Positions 25,526 through 34,767 of a stretch of 54,596 nucleotides of DNA are shown here, one piece after another. The stretch covers positions 1-54,596 of the forward strand of contig JAFXTY010000044.1 of NCBI GenBank assembly GCA_017535435.1, read 5' to 3'. This DNA is from Spirochaetia bacterium (GTDB lineage: Bacteria > Spirochaetota > Spirochaetia > CADAEX01). Numbering within the stretch: position 1 is the first letter of the stretch; every line of letters begins with the position of its first letter. The notes below the pieces were generated by a model. It was not told the origin of the DNA, searched no databases, and worked only from the letters and a program-made list of their open reading frames with translations. Made by a program: the position numbers and the translations under genes.

Positions 25526-28500
25526 ATGAAAAAGTCTGTTTTTGTGGTTTTGATTTTTGCCTGGTGTTCCTGCTTTGCCGCAGGGCAGAATAATGAGCTT
25601 TTCCGACGGGCTATGTCAGAACAGAACGAGAACCGGTGGCACGAGATATCTGACCGGTTTGGGAAAAAGGACTCAGAGGATTGGGACAGGATGTATTCCT
25701 CCTGGCTGTGGAGACAGATAGAAGCCAGGATAGTGTCTCCCGATATCCAGCGGTTCTCCGATCAGCTGTCGGAACAGGCAGTCAGTCTGACCCGCGGGAC
25801 AGCAGGGCAGGATGATATGTCTGGTATCCTTGCCAACTGGAAGGCTTCAGGAGAGTCTTCACTCCAGAATCTTTATCAGAGATGGGAAGAGGCCGCAAGT
25901 GCAGTCTATGCACAGATGGCTGCATCGTTGCCAGATGCTGCCCAGACCCGGGTGGCCGAATTTTTTGCAGATTATAAGAGCAGAGTGCACAAGGAATTGG
26001 AGACTTTGTTTCTGGCAGGGGAGAGGAGATTGTTGGCTTCCCAGCTCCGGGTAGAAAATGCTGGTTCCAATGATGAGAAGACCGGGAAAAAGAAAATGGA
26101 GGATATGTTTGAAGAAATTGCATCTGCGTCAGATACCAGCCTGCAGGAGCTTCAGGAAACATGGGACAGTACATTTGACTCCGGAATGTCTCAATGGAAT
26201 GCATATTCAACCCAGACCCTCGGCTCTAATATTGACTGGAACAGATTGACATCTTCTCAGAGCCTGGAAGAAGAATCGGCTCTGAGCAATGCTATGGCCG
26301 AGTTTGCAGAGAGCAGAAACAGCTGGTTTGCGGAGCTTGATTCTGTTATCCAGACAGGAAAGACAATCCTGGACGGCAGAGCCTCTTCTTTCTTCAATGA
26401 GATGGAAGAGACCTTGGAGCAGACCCGCTTGGCTTTTGACCAGAATGCTCAGCTGCTTCAGACCCGGATGGACGCGGTGTTTGCACAGTTCAATACTGTC
26501 AAAGGAGTAAAAGAGCAGGCAGCATCTAACCGGCAGAGCTGCCTGAATGAGAAAACCCGTCTTGAGAATTATAAGGCAGAGCTTCAGGCCAGTGTCAGCA
26601 GCTGTAATAATTCTATCTCAAACTTAAATAAAAAAATAAAGAGCAATCAGGAAAGTATTGAGTTCTATCAGAAACGTATCAGGACGCTTTATGCCTTTAT
26701 GAGTGAAAGCAATGAATATGATAATGAGTATGAGATCAGCCAGTGCAGCAAGAAGATTGCTGCCTGTCAGGCAGAGATACAGAGCTGGGAGGCAGAGAAA
26801 ATCCGTCTTGCCAATCAGAAGAATGCTTTGAACAGTCTGATCACTCAGCAGAATGAGAAAATAACGGCCTATACTCAGCAGGCAGCTTTCTGGGCTGATG
26901 CTGTTTCCAGATGCAATGCCAGGGAGGCGGAGATACGGCAGAGCATGTCTGGCATAGAGAGCGAGATACGGGGCGCAGGATGGCCCGACAGTGCAGATAT
27001 GCAGCTTTATCAGCTTAAGGCAGAGGTGGATTCTCTTGTCCTTAATGCTGAGATAGCCAGGAAGGTATATGAGTTTGCCCTTGATATCAGCTCTGGAAAT
27101 GCTGTCAGAGAAGAGATATATGATGCATATGGCGAGGCCGAGAAGACAATGGCCGATGCAGATAAGGCCTATAAAGATTCAGTTGCTTCTTTAAAGGAGC
27201 TGGCAGATAAGCTGAATGATGAAAAGAATTTTGATCAGGATACATATCAGAACCTGACCGATGAATACAGCAGAAAATCGGAAGAGAGCAAGGCCCTTTA
27301 TGAGCAGTATGCCGGAGCGGTCATGAACTTCAAGCTTCAGGATAGAAAGAGGGAATACATACTTTCTCCGGACAGCACTCCAGAGGATGCTCTTAAATCC
27401 TTGAATGAAGCAGAAAAAGCTTTGGCAGAGGCAACAGAAAAATATGATAAAGCTGTTCTGCTGGCACAGCAGAATGCTGTATCTCCGGATGGAGGCCAGG
27501 ACGCAGATTTAGTTCAGTCTGTTCTCTATCTCAACAAGGCTGCAGAGACTGCGGAAGCAAAGGCCGAGGATCTGTATGCCCAGTCTGCCATGGCTGGACA
27601 GAATGCAGAACGTAGACTTGCAGACCAGCTGTTCAAGGATGGGGGGAGCATAGCTTTTGAATTTGTTCAAAAAATGAACAATTCTCTGCTTCGGGAATTC
27701 TCCCTGGCTTATTACTGGCGGAGCCTGCACAATTCCGGGTTCAAGAACATAGATGTGGCAATATACAGCGACCAGAACTTCCAGAAGCTTAAAAGCTACG
27801 GTTATGCATTCAGTCATCCGGAGGATTACACATCAGCCCAGGCCCAGGCTGCTTACAATGAAATAGCAGGTGATCCTGAGAAATTAAGGCTATATACCTA
27901 TTTCGAAGACTCGATAAACAACGGCAGTGCTCAGTTTGATATCGCTTTTATAGGAAAGGATGTGAGCGATGTTGCCCACGATTACCTGTGGGATGTGTCA
28001 AAGGAGAAAGAAGAGAATTACGAGAAGAATCACGCTATTTATAATTTATTCACCCGTAAATCCAAGAAAATGAAAAGCATGCGCAAGGCTATGGCTGATA
28101 TAGATGGAAATAAGGAGCGTTCTGATATTATGGAGGCTGTCAGCTATATCAAGGGCGAACTGGAGTCAAAGGACAAATATGAGGCTCTTGCGGCTATGAC
28201 CTTGGACGAGGAGACAAGTTACAGCTTTGATGAGTTTATTTCAAAGTGCAGGGAATGTACGGGGCTGGCTTTAGCCGATGAGACTGTGCTGGAAAAATAT
28301 TTCAATCAGCTGGACTCGGCCGAGAGGAAAGGTTTTTTATCCCTCCTTTCAAATCTTTCATCCCTGATTATGAATGAGAATATCTGCATAAGCTTGGGGC
28401 AGCTGGATGGACTTGATGATTATTGCAGCTCCTCAAATCGTCTTATGATAATGAAGCTGACTGGAATTGAGCTTATGAGCAGCTACCAGGAGATGGCAGA

Positions 28501-31315
28501 GTATTCTGTTGGAAAAATGGCGGACAATCTGAAAATGACATATAAAGAGTTGTCAGATGATGCTGCCTCCTGGGATGTTATGACCGAGAACCTTCTGGCC
28601 CTTGCTGCAGATAAATGGGAAGGTATGCTTGAGAAAATCAGGACCGGGATGAAGAGCAGGATTCAGCTTGAGACTTTGAAGTCTGCATCTGCAGAGGAAG
28701 GCTTTATAGAGGATGTCCTTAAGCACAGCACTTATCTTGTGGCACTTCAGATGTCGACAGCTGTAGATGATCTGGAGAATCAGATGCTATCTCATATCGA
28801 GAAGGCAAACCAGACTGCAGATAAAAGGATAACAGATCTGCTGGAGGGGAAAGGGTATGTCAGACATGGTGCCAAATTTAAGCGCAAGGTGATAATCGGC
28901 GAAAGCCTTCTGGGGGGTATCGAGCATGAGAATCAAAGTATAGAGGGGTACCGGTGGTTCAGCGCTCCAGTCTTCAATTTAGGAGTTGATCTCTCCCCCT
29001 CTTGCATAGAAGGACTTGATCTGGTGCAGCTTGCGGCTCTGATTGAGAAGGCTGAGACTGCCATAGACAGGTATAGGATGGTGGTGTTCGGAAAGAGCGA
29101 CAGCCAGGAGGCTGCATCTTGGAGCGGCTTTGATCAGGATATGCTTGCATATATGAGACAGGCGGAGGAAGGGTTCCGTGGATCTGCCCAGTATTCAGAT
29201 TACTCTGGTGTAAAGGGCCTTTTTGCTATGCACATAGGTTATGTACCTGTCATGTCCAGTTCAGATCCGGAGAAAGTTGTGAAGAAAGGATATGGTGAAT
29301 ATGGACGTATCTTTGAGCTTTTCTATAAGAACGAAGGAAGGCTGGGCAGAGGGCTGGCAGCCATTGATGTTCCGTTCTATATGCAGACACTGTGGGATGA
29401 GGACAGCGACAATGACGGCAAGAGCGACAATATGCTTTTTGCTGTTCCGACTATCAGGCAGGGCGGTCAGATTGTCTGCAATATATTCAGCTCTATAAAT
29501 CCGGCACTGGGTATGATGGTGACAGCTTTTGACAGCACCACATTTGAAGGCTTGGATATGATTTTTGCAGGGAAAAGCCTGGAGGATGCAGTCAAGGATG
29601 TGAACAAAAGGATGGCACTGGCCGCCTCCAGCTGGGGAACCAGCTCTCTGGCCCATGCGGCCCAGCCGGCACAGTCTGCCGCCACCGGCACCAGGCTGAT
29701 CCAGGCTGCCGCAGTTTCTGCAGGAAAGGGATATGCGGACCAGGTTGCGGCTTCTGCTGTTGATGGCAGCTCCTTTGACAAAGCTCTGGAACCCGGTGCG
29801 AAAAAGACTTTGGGCAGCCTGGTGCGGAACTGGATAAGCGGCAGACTGTCGGGCTTCCTGGGGGAAGACCAGCTTGCAGCCCAGCAGGTTGCAAGCTTTG
29901 CCGGCGTCCTGACCGATGCCGGGTATGATCTTGCCACCACAGGAAAGGCTAAATTCAATGTGCTTAAGATCAACGACCATATTGGAATCCTTGAGATGAA
30001 TATAGGTGGAGATGACCCTATTTTCGAGATAGGATCAGGAGGTTATGACATAAGTAAAAAAACTGTTGAGTCTGCCATCGCATCATCCTATATTCTGAAG
30101 GAGGACAACAGAATAAGACACGGCTCCGATTTCTCCAGAGATAACAAGATAACAATGCGGGCTCTTTTCTCCGAGGGTAAAATCCAGGATCAGATAGGAC
30201 ACTTGTATAACCTGCTCCTTGATGATGGAGCGGCTGTGGAATATGGAGAGCTTGGGGATGCCTTTGCATACACCTCAACAGATGATCATGGTATAAAAAA
30301 TATCGTCCTTAACCTCATCCCATCCGGCTCAGTATCAGACCAGCTTAAAGCTGCTGTTGTCCTTGCTCACGAGGCATTCCGCAATGGAAAGGATGACGGC
30401 ATTCTCCAGATTCTGGAGACAGCAGATGCAGTCATAGGGCATGCGAAGATGGCTTACGATATTGTCTCTTCCGGCTTCAAGTATCCTGATATCACTCTTA
30501 TCAAAAACGAAGTGGAATCATTGATAGGGGGCAACATAACAGACCTGCTTGTGAATGCATTGGTCAACTACGCTTCCAGCGGTGATTTCTGGCGGATTAT
30601 AGGAGATGACAAGGTGGTATGGGACGGCCATCTGAATCTATATCAGGAGGATGGGGATCTTCTTTACAACTATCAGAAATTGAGAGAGACATTGCAGGCT
30701 GGTTTGGCGTCTGTTGTTGAAGTCCCTCAGGAAAGGCTTTCTGAGATTGTATGGAAAAACTCTCTTCTTGAAATGATAGGAGTAAAAGCAGATGGCACCT
30801 ATACTTCAAAGGCGGCAGAGGCTCTCCTTTCTGATGGTTATATGAGCTATGACGAGGCAGTTGATTCCCTTTGCGGCACTGCAGGCAAAACCTTTGCAGT
30901 TCCAGATATATTCCAGCATTACAGCGCCCGGATTGTGGCCAATGATACAGCTCTGCTTGAGAAGTATTTTGCCGACTCTGATATGCTTAAGAAGTGGAGC
31001 AACCAGAATGAGCCTGTGCAGTATCTGAATGGGGCAAGGGCAACTCTGCTCCCCGACAGCAAGTCAATCTTCCACATGGCTCCGGAAGACAAAGCTACCT
31101 ACAAATGGGTTTTTGATGATGGCAGGGAACTGGTGATCGGCGAAAGGCAGGATGGTACAAGATATGTGCAGACCGACGACCGTTACATTGGAACCTACAA
31201 CCTGGCAAACCCAGACAACCCTGTGGAGCACGCAGTCAAGGATGTTTTCCCCTATGCTGTTTTCGGCAACACTCCGGATGACCGCTCTCTTGCGAATTTC
31301 CTTATTTCTATGTAA
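25526..31315 (+). CDS. Giant exported protein (1929 aa), coiled-coil N-half, unknown function
   Basis: GGAGG precedes the ATG. A signal peptide (about residues 1-20, ending near CFAAG) sends the protein out of the cytoplasm. Residues about 60-330 are polar and helical. About 340-500 form a strong coiled coil rich in Q, E, K and N. About 520-720 continue as charged helices with Ala-rich YEKA-type repeats. An acidic DEDSDNDGKSD loop at 1291-1301 looks like a calcium site. A small-residue-rich, mildly hydrophobic zone follows (about 1310-1450). The C-terminal third is globular and includes VLAHEAFRNGKDDG and DKVVWDGHLN, but no catalytic set that I recognise. The size and style recall the very long Leptospira protein family TIGR04388, which I cannot verify. 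pyrK starts 20 bp downstream. Confidence 0.7.
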   Translation: MKKSVFVVLIFAWCSCFAAGQNNELFRRAMSEQNENRWHEISDRFGKKDSEDWDRMYSSWLWRQIEARIVSPDIQRFSDQLSEQAVSLTRGTAGQDDMSGILANWKASGESSLQNLYQRWEEAASAVYAQMAASLPDAAQTRVAEFFADYKSRVHKELETLFLAGERRLLASQLRVENAGSNDEKTGKKKMEDMFEEIASASDTSLQELQETWDSTFDSGMSQWNAYSTQTLGSNIDWNRLTSSQSLEEESALSNAMAEFAESRNSWFAELDSVIQTGKTILDGRASSFFNEMEETLEQTRLAFDQNAQLLQTRMDAVFAQFNTVKGVKEQAASNRQSCLNEKTRLENYKAELQASVSSCNNSISNLNKKIKSNQESIEFYQKRIRTLYAFMSESNEYDNEYEISQCSKKIAACQAEIQSWEAEKIRLANQKNALNSLITQQNEKITAYTQQAAFWADAVSRCNAREAEIRQSMSGIESEIRGAGWPDSADMQLYQLKAEVDSLVLNAEIARKVYEFALDISSGNAVREEIYDAYGEAEKTMADADKAYKDSVASLKELADKLNDEKNFDQDTYQNLTDEYSRKSEESKALYEQYAGAVMNFKLQDRKREYILSPDSTPEDALKSLNEAEKALAEATEKYDKAVLLAQQNAVSPDGGQDADLVQSVLYLNKAAETAEAKAEDLYAQSAMAGQNAERRLADQLFKDGGSIAFEFVQKMNNSLLREFSLAYYWRSLHNSGFKNIDVAIYSDQNFQKLKSYGYAFSHPEDYTSAQAQAAYNEIAGDPEKLRLYTYFEDSINNGSAQFDIAFIGKDVSDVAHDYLWDVSKEKEENYEKNHAIYNLFTRKSKKMKSMRKAMADIDGNKERSDIMEAVSYIKGELESKDKYEALAAMTLDEETSYSFDEFISKCRECTGLALADETVLEKYFNQLDSAERKGFLSLLSNLSSLIMNENICISLGQLDGLDDYCSSSNRLMIMKLTGIELMSSYQEMAEYSVGKMADNLKMTYKELSDDAASWDVMTENLLALAADKWEGMLEKIRTGMKSRIQLETLKSASAEEGFIEDVLKHSTYLVALQMSTAVDDLENQMLSHIEKANQTADKRITDLLEGKGYVRHGAKFKRKVIIGESLLGGIEHENQSIEGYRWFSAPVFNLGVDLSPSCIEGLDLVQLAALIEKAETAIDRYRMVVFGKSDSQEAASWSGFDQDMLAYMRQAEEGFRGSAQYSDYSGVKGLFAMHIGYVPVMSSSDPEKVVKKGYGEYGRIFELFYKNEGRLGRGLAAIDVPFYMQTLWDEDSDNDGKSDNMLFAVPTIRQGGQIVCNIFSSINPALGMMVTAFDSTTFEGLDMIFAGKSLEDAVKDVNKRMALAASSWGTSSLAHAAQPAQSAATGTRLIQAAAVSAGKGYADQVAASAVDGSSFDKALEPGAKKTLGSLVRNWISGRLSGFLGEDQLAAQQVASFAGVLTDAGYDLATTGKAKFNVLKINDHIGILEMNIGGDDPIFEIGSGGYDISKKTVESAIASSYILKEDNRIRHGSDFSRDNKITMRALFSEGKIQDQIGHLYNLLLDDGAAVEYGELGDAFAYTSTDDHGIKNIVLNLIPSGSVSDQLKAAVVLAHEAFRNGKDDGILQILETADAVIGHAKMAYDIVSSGFKYPDITLIKNEVESLIGGNITDLLVNALVNYASSGDFWRIIGDDKVVWDGHLNLYQEDGDLLYNYQKLRETLQAGLASVVEVPQERLSEIVWKNSLLEMIGVKADGTYTSKAAEALLSDGYMSYDEAVDSLCGTAGKTFAVPDIFQHYSARIVANDTALLEKYFADSDMLKKWSNQNEPVQYLNGARATLLPDSKSIFHMAPEDKATYKWVFDDGRELVIGERQDGTRYVQTDDRYIGTYNLANPDNPVEHAVKDVFPYAVFGNTPDDRSLANFLISM

Positions 31316-31335
31316 AATTGAAGAGAAGGTGACCT

Positions 31336-32091
31336 ATGAAGATACAAGAGAAAGGCGTTGTAGTTTCCAACATTGAAGCAGCCAGGAACCTCCACTTTTT
31401 AGAGGTCCGTGTACCAGAAATCACAGCACAGATTGTGCCTGGCAATTTTGTCAGTCTGCTTCCTCCTGCCTCTTCCGGAGTCTTCCTCCGACGTCCCTTC
31501 TCTGTTGCCGGAGTGCACGACGGGACTTTGCAGCTTGTGATCCGTGATATCGGTAAAGGAACTCATGCAATAACTTCTCTGAAAAAGGATGACACCATAG
31601 AGGTGCTTGGTTCCTTAGGAAACAGTTATCCCACCTTTGAGCCGGACAAAAAGCTGTGGCTTTTGGGGGGCGGCACCGGCATTGCATCTCTTCTGTTTTT
31701 GCATAGCATTCATAATAATCCAAAAGATAGAATTCTGTGGGGTGGAAAGTGTTCCTGTGAACTGCCCGAACCCACTGTGCTCCCTTCCGGATGCACTCTG
31801 GCCACCGATGACGGCTCCTGCGGGGAGTGCGGAAATGTGGTGGAGGTGGCCCGGCGCTGGCTTAAGACTGATAAGCCTGATTATATTGCCGCCTGCGGTC
31901 CTAAGGGGCTTTTGAAGGGTGTGCAGCAGCTTGCTGCTGAATACAGTATTCCGGCCTGGATATCCTGCGAGGAGTTCATGGCCTGCGGTATGGGAGCCTG
32001 CGCCGGATGTGCGGTGCCGCTGGCTGCGGGGGGCTATGCCCGGGTTTGTGCCGACGGCCCCATATTCAAGGCAGAGGAGGTGCTGTTATGA
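31336..32091 (+). CDS. pyrK: Dihydroorotate dehydrogenase electron-transfer subunit
   Basis: PyrK passes electrons from the PyrD flavin to NAD+ through FAD and a [2Fe-2S] cluster. The 251-residue protein has an FAD domain (FLRRPFSVAG near 57), the nucleotide-binding LLGGGTGIASLLFL and the iron-sulfur ligands in SCEEFMACGMGACAGCAVPL plus a following ARVCADGP cysteine, matching C-x4-CGxGxCxGC-x(n)-C. GAAGGTGAC precedes the ATG. The stop overlaps the pyrD start as ATGA. No other pyr gene is in the window. Confidence 0.93.
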   Translation: MKIQEKGVVVSNIEAARNLHFLEVRVPEITAQIVPGNFVSLLPPASSGVFLRRPFSVAGVHDGTLQLVIRDIGKGTHAITSLKKDDTIEVLGSLGNSYPTFEPDKKLWLLGGGTGIASLLFLHSIHNNPKDRILWGGKCSCELPEPTVLPSGCTLATDDGSCGECGNVVEVARRWLKTDKPDYIAACGPKGLLKGVQQLAAEYSIPAWISCEEFMACGMGACAGCAVPLAAGGYARVCADGPIFKAEEVLL

Positions 32092-33008
32092 GTCTTTCCA
32101 CAAAAGTAGGCAGCTTTGAGCTTGCCAATCCTTTTATTGCAGCCAGCGGCACCTACGGTTACGGCACCGAGTATGGCGACCTTTCTCCTGCAAGGGAGTG
32201 GGGTGCAGTCATCCTCAAGTCTGTATCCAGGAACCCCCGGCCAGGCAATTTGCCGCCCCGGTGCTGCGAAGTTGACAGCGGCATGATCAACTCCATCGGC
32301 CTTGCCAATGTGGGGCTTGAGAAATATATGGCTGAAAAGCTCCCGGCCTTTGCCGCTGCAAACCCAGATGCAGTCTGCATAGCCAGCCTGGCAGGGGAGA
32401 CTCTGGATGAGTTCCTCTGCTTGGCTGAAAAGCTTACAGAAGTCAAAACCATAAAAGCTTTCGAGCTCAACATCTCCTGCCCAAATGTGGCCAAAGGTGG
32501 AATGCACTTTGGCGCAGACTGCAGTGCATCCCGGCAGCTGGTGACAGAGATGAAGAAGATAAGCAGTGTGCCGGTGTGGGTAAAGGTTACCCCATCCACC
32601 ACCGACCCTGTGGGGGTGGCCTCTGTCTGTGCCGAAGCAGGGGCTGATGCAGTGGTTGCCACCAACACAATTCCTGCCATGAAAATCGATATCACAAGGT
32701 GCCGCCCGGTGCTGGGCAACAAAACCGGCGGCCTGTCTGGCCCTGCCATGTTCCCCGCATCACTGCGCATAGCATACATGATCCACCGGGCTCTGCCCGA
32801 TCTTCCCCTTGTAGGCTGCGGCGGTGTGGACTGCGGGGAAAAGGCAGTCCAGTACATCCTTGCAGGATGCAGTGCCGTCGAGATCGGCACTGCCACATTC
32901 CGCCGGCCCGACACCCTGGCAGAAGTTAAGCAGTTCCTTTCTGAATATATGGATAGGATGGGCTTCAAGACTATCGAGGACTTCAGGGGGCTGGCTTCCC
33001 GCACTTAA
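32088..33008 (+). CDS. pyrD: Dihydroorotate dehydrogenase, class 1B catalytic subunit
   Basis: PyrD oxidises dihydroorotate to orotate in pyrimidine synthesis and, with PyrK, forms the NAD-dependent class 1B enzyme. The 306-residue TIM barrel shows ANPFIAASGTYGYG, LKSVSRNPRPGN, the catalytic-cysteine motif FELNISCPNVAKGGM typical of class 1 enzymes, VWVKVTPSTTD, and a flavin phosphate loop GCGGVDCGEKAVQYILAGCSAVEIGTA. ATG at 32088 is the real start; the frame extends upstream only because it lies in pyrK. The next gene has its own 63-bp intergenic region. Confidence 0.94.
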   Translation: MSLSTKVGSFELANPFIAASGTYGYGTEYGDLSPAREWGAVILKSVSRNPRPGNLPPRCCEVDSGMINSIGLANVGLEKYMAEKLPAFAAANPDAVCIASLAGETLDEFLCLAEKLTEVKTIKAFELNISCPNVAKGGMHFGADCSASRQLVTEMKKISSVPVWVKVTPSTTDPVGVASVCAEAGADAVVATNTIPAMKIDITRCRPVLGNKTGGLSGPAMFPASLRIAYMIHRALPDLPLVGCGGVDCGEKAVQYILAGCSAVEIGTATFRRPDTLAEVKQFLSEYMDRMGFKTIEDFRGLASRT

Positions 33009-33071
33009 GGCTTTTGCTTTTTGCTTGCGCCGTAATCATTTTTACTGTATCATTACAACTGGAGGCAATCT

Positions 33072-33803
33072 GTGGATAAACTTATAACTCTTCTTAAAGA
33101 ATCAAAGCACTGCGTTGTGTTCACCGGCGCCGGAGTCTCTACCCTGGCTGGAATCAAGGATTTCAGGGGCAAGGACGGTCTGTATAAGACAGCTGGCGAG
33201 GATGCAGAGAAAATTTTCGATATCGACTATTTCCACAAGAAGCCTTCTTTCTACTACAAGGCTGCCAAGGATTTCATATACAACCTGGACCAGAAGGAGC
33301 CTGCCATTGTCCACACCGAGCTGGCAAGGCTTGAGAAGATGGGGATTGTGAAAGCAGTCATCACCCAGAATATAGACCTGCTGCACCAGAAGGCCGGTTC
33401 CAAGAAAGTGATAGAAGTCCATGGATCTCCGGAGATCCATCGCTGCCTTGCCTGTGGGAAGATTTATAAGTTTGACGAGATTGCCAAGATTGTCCAGGAT
33501 GGCAAGGTGCCTCAGTGCAGCTGCGGAGGTATAATCAAGCCGGATATCACATTCTTCGGGGAATCCTTGCCGGCACTGGCGGTGGAGGAGGCGATATCAG
33601 AGGCATCCAAGGCCGACCTCATGCTGATTCTGGGCTCCACCCTGGTGGTTTATCCGGCAGCCTCATTCCCTCTGTACACTGCACGGAATGGCGGAAAGCT
33701 GGTGATTGTGAACAACATGGAGACACCGCTGGATTACATGGCGGCTGCCAAGTATGACGACCTGGAGAAGGTCTTCACCTATATTTCTGAACATCTGAAG
33801 TGA
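33072..33803 (+). CDS. cobB: Sirtuin NAD-dependent protein deacylase
   Basis: This 243-residue SIR2 enzyme removes acyl groups from lysines, consuming NAD+ and releasing O-acyl-ADP-ribose and nicotinamide. Motifs are complete: FTGAGVSTLAGIKDFRG, TQNIDLLHQKAG, the catalytic histidine in VHGSP, zinc ligands CLACG and CSCGG, then KPDITFFGE, LGSTLVVYPAASFP and VNNMETPLD. GTG at 33072 has GGAGG 6 nt upstream. The SIR2-like gene begins one base after the stop, so the pair is an operon. Confidence 0.94.
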   Translation: MDKLITLLKESKHCVVFTGAGVSTLAGIKDFRGKDGLYKTAGEDAEKIFDIDYFHKKPSFYYKAAKDFIYNLDQKEPAIVHTELARLEKMGIVKAVITQNIDLLHQKAGSKKVIEVHGSPEIHRCLACGKIYKFDEIAKIVQDGKVPQCSCGGIIKPDITFFGESLPALAVEEAISEASKADLMLILGSTLVVYPAASFPLYTARNGGKLVIVNNMETPLDYMAAAKYDDLEKVFTYISEHLK

Positions 33804-33804
33804 T

Positions 33805-34767
33805 ATGGATACATATAAGCGCATCTATGTACTAGGTTCCGGTTTCTCAAAATCCATCTCGAAGGATATGCCTGCAATGAGCGGTCTTTCCCAGGAGCTC
33901 AGGATGGCAGAAGATGACAAATACCCTGAGCTTATGGAATTCATGAGAACCCTGAATGAAAAGACCAACGGCAGCAGAGAGTTTACCTCCCTTGAGGCAG
34001 TATGCTCCCTGATTCTGGGGCGTGATATATTCTACAACAGCTCTGTCTACCTTCATTACCAGATTCTCCAGAATCAGCTGGTGCACTGGCTTTATGAAAA
34101 GATAGACAAGGCGGCCAAGGCAGTGGATCCTGAGAAGGAGGAGGGGCTCAAGCGGTTCATCCTGCAGTGTGTGCAGCCCAAGGATGGCAAGAAGTCTCTG
34201 GTCATAACTTTCAACTACGACCTTCTGATTGAACGGCTCTTTGCCAGCGTTAAGGATTTTCCATGCAGGCTGGATTATATTGTCAGGCTCAACAGCTATT
34301 TTGACGAGAGGAGACCCTCGGCAAGCAAGCATATTTTCCCGTATCTCAAGCTGCATGGCTCCTTCAACTGGTTCCGATCGCCGGGCAGCATTATCTGCGA
34401 CACCAACAATGTGTATCTCCTGGACGAGGATGGATACAGCCGCAACCTGGTGCACCATAATGATATTCCTGTATTTGTCCCTATGACATTCTCAAAGCAG
34501 AGCTATCTGGGTGGAAGCTTCTTCAATGTGCTTTGGAACATTGCCCAGCGTTATCTGGAGATGGCAGAGGAGATTACTTTCATAGGATATGGATTCCCTC
34601 TTACTGATCTTATAAATTTGGCTTTCTTCTTGAACTATAAGGATAAGATAAAGCATGTGGTGATAATGGGAGAGGAAGAGCGCAAAAAAGCCCGCCTCGA
34701 GGCTCTCTTCGGAAAAGAGAGAATTATAGACCAGGATGCAGTGGACTATCTTTCCCAGATTTCCTGA
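33805..34767 (+). CDS. SIR2-like domain protein (zinc-less), possible NADase
   Basis: This 320-residue protein keeps the SIR2 Rossmann core but not the zinc ribbon: VLGSGFSKSISKDMP at the start, ITFNYDLLIERL in place of TQNID, YLKLHGSFNWF carrying the histidine and the H-G-S-x-N-W signature, and FIGYGFPLTDLINL near the end. This is the SIR2-like type found in ThsA and other phage-defence NAD+-cleaving enzymes, and also in uncharacterised chromosomal proteins. It lies one base after a true sirtuin, with no recognisable partner defence gene, so defence is only one possibility. The 3' end overlaps the Nudix-SGNH gene tail-to-tail by 22 bp. Confidence 0.75.
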   Translation: MDTYKRIYVLGSGFSKSISKDMPAMSGLSQELRMAEDDKYPELMEFMRTLNEKTNGSREFTSLEAVCSLILGRDIFYNSSVYLHYQILQNQLVHWLYEKIDKAAKAVDPEKEEGLKRFILQCVQPKDGKKSLVITFNYDLLIERLFASVKDFPCRLDYIVRLNSYFDERRPSASKHIFPYLKLHGSFNWFRSPGSIICDTNNVYLLDEDGYSRNLVHHNDIPVFVPMTFSKQSYLGGSFFNVLWNIAQRYLEMAEEITFIGYGFPLTDLINLAFFLNYKDKIKHVVIMGEEERKKARLEALFGKERIIDQDAVDYLSQIS

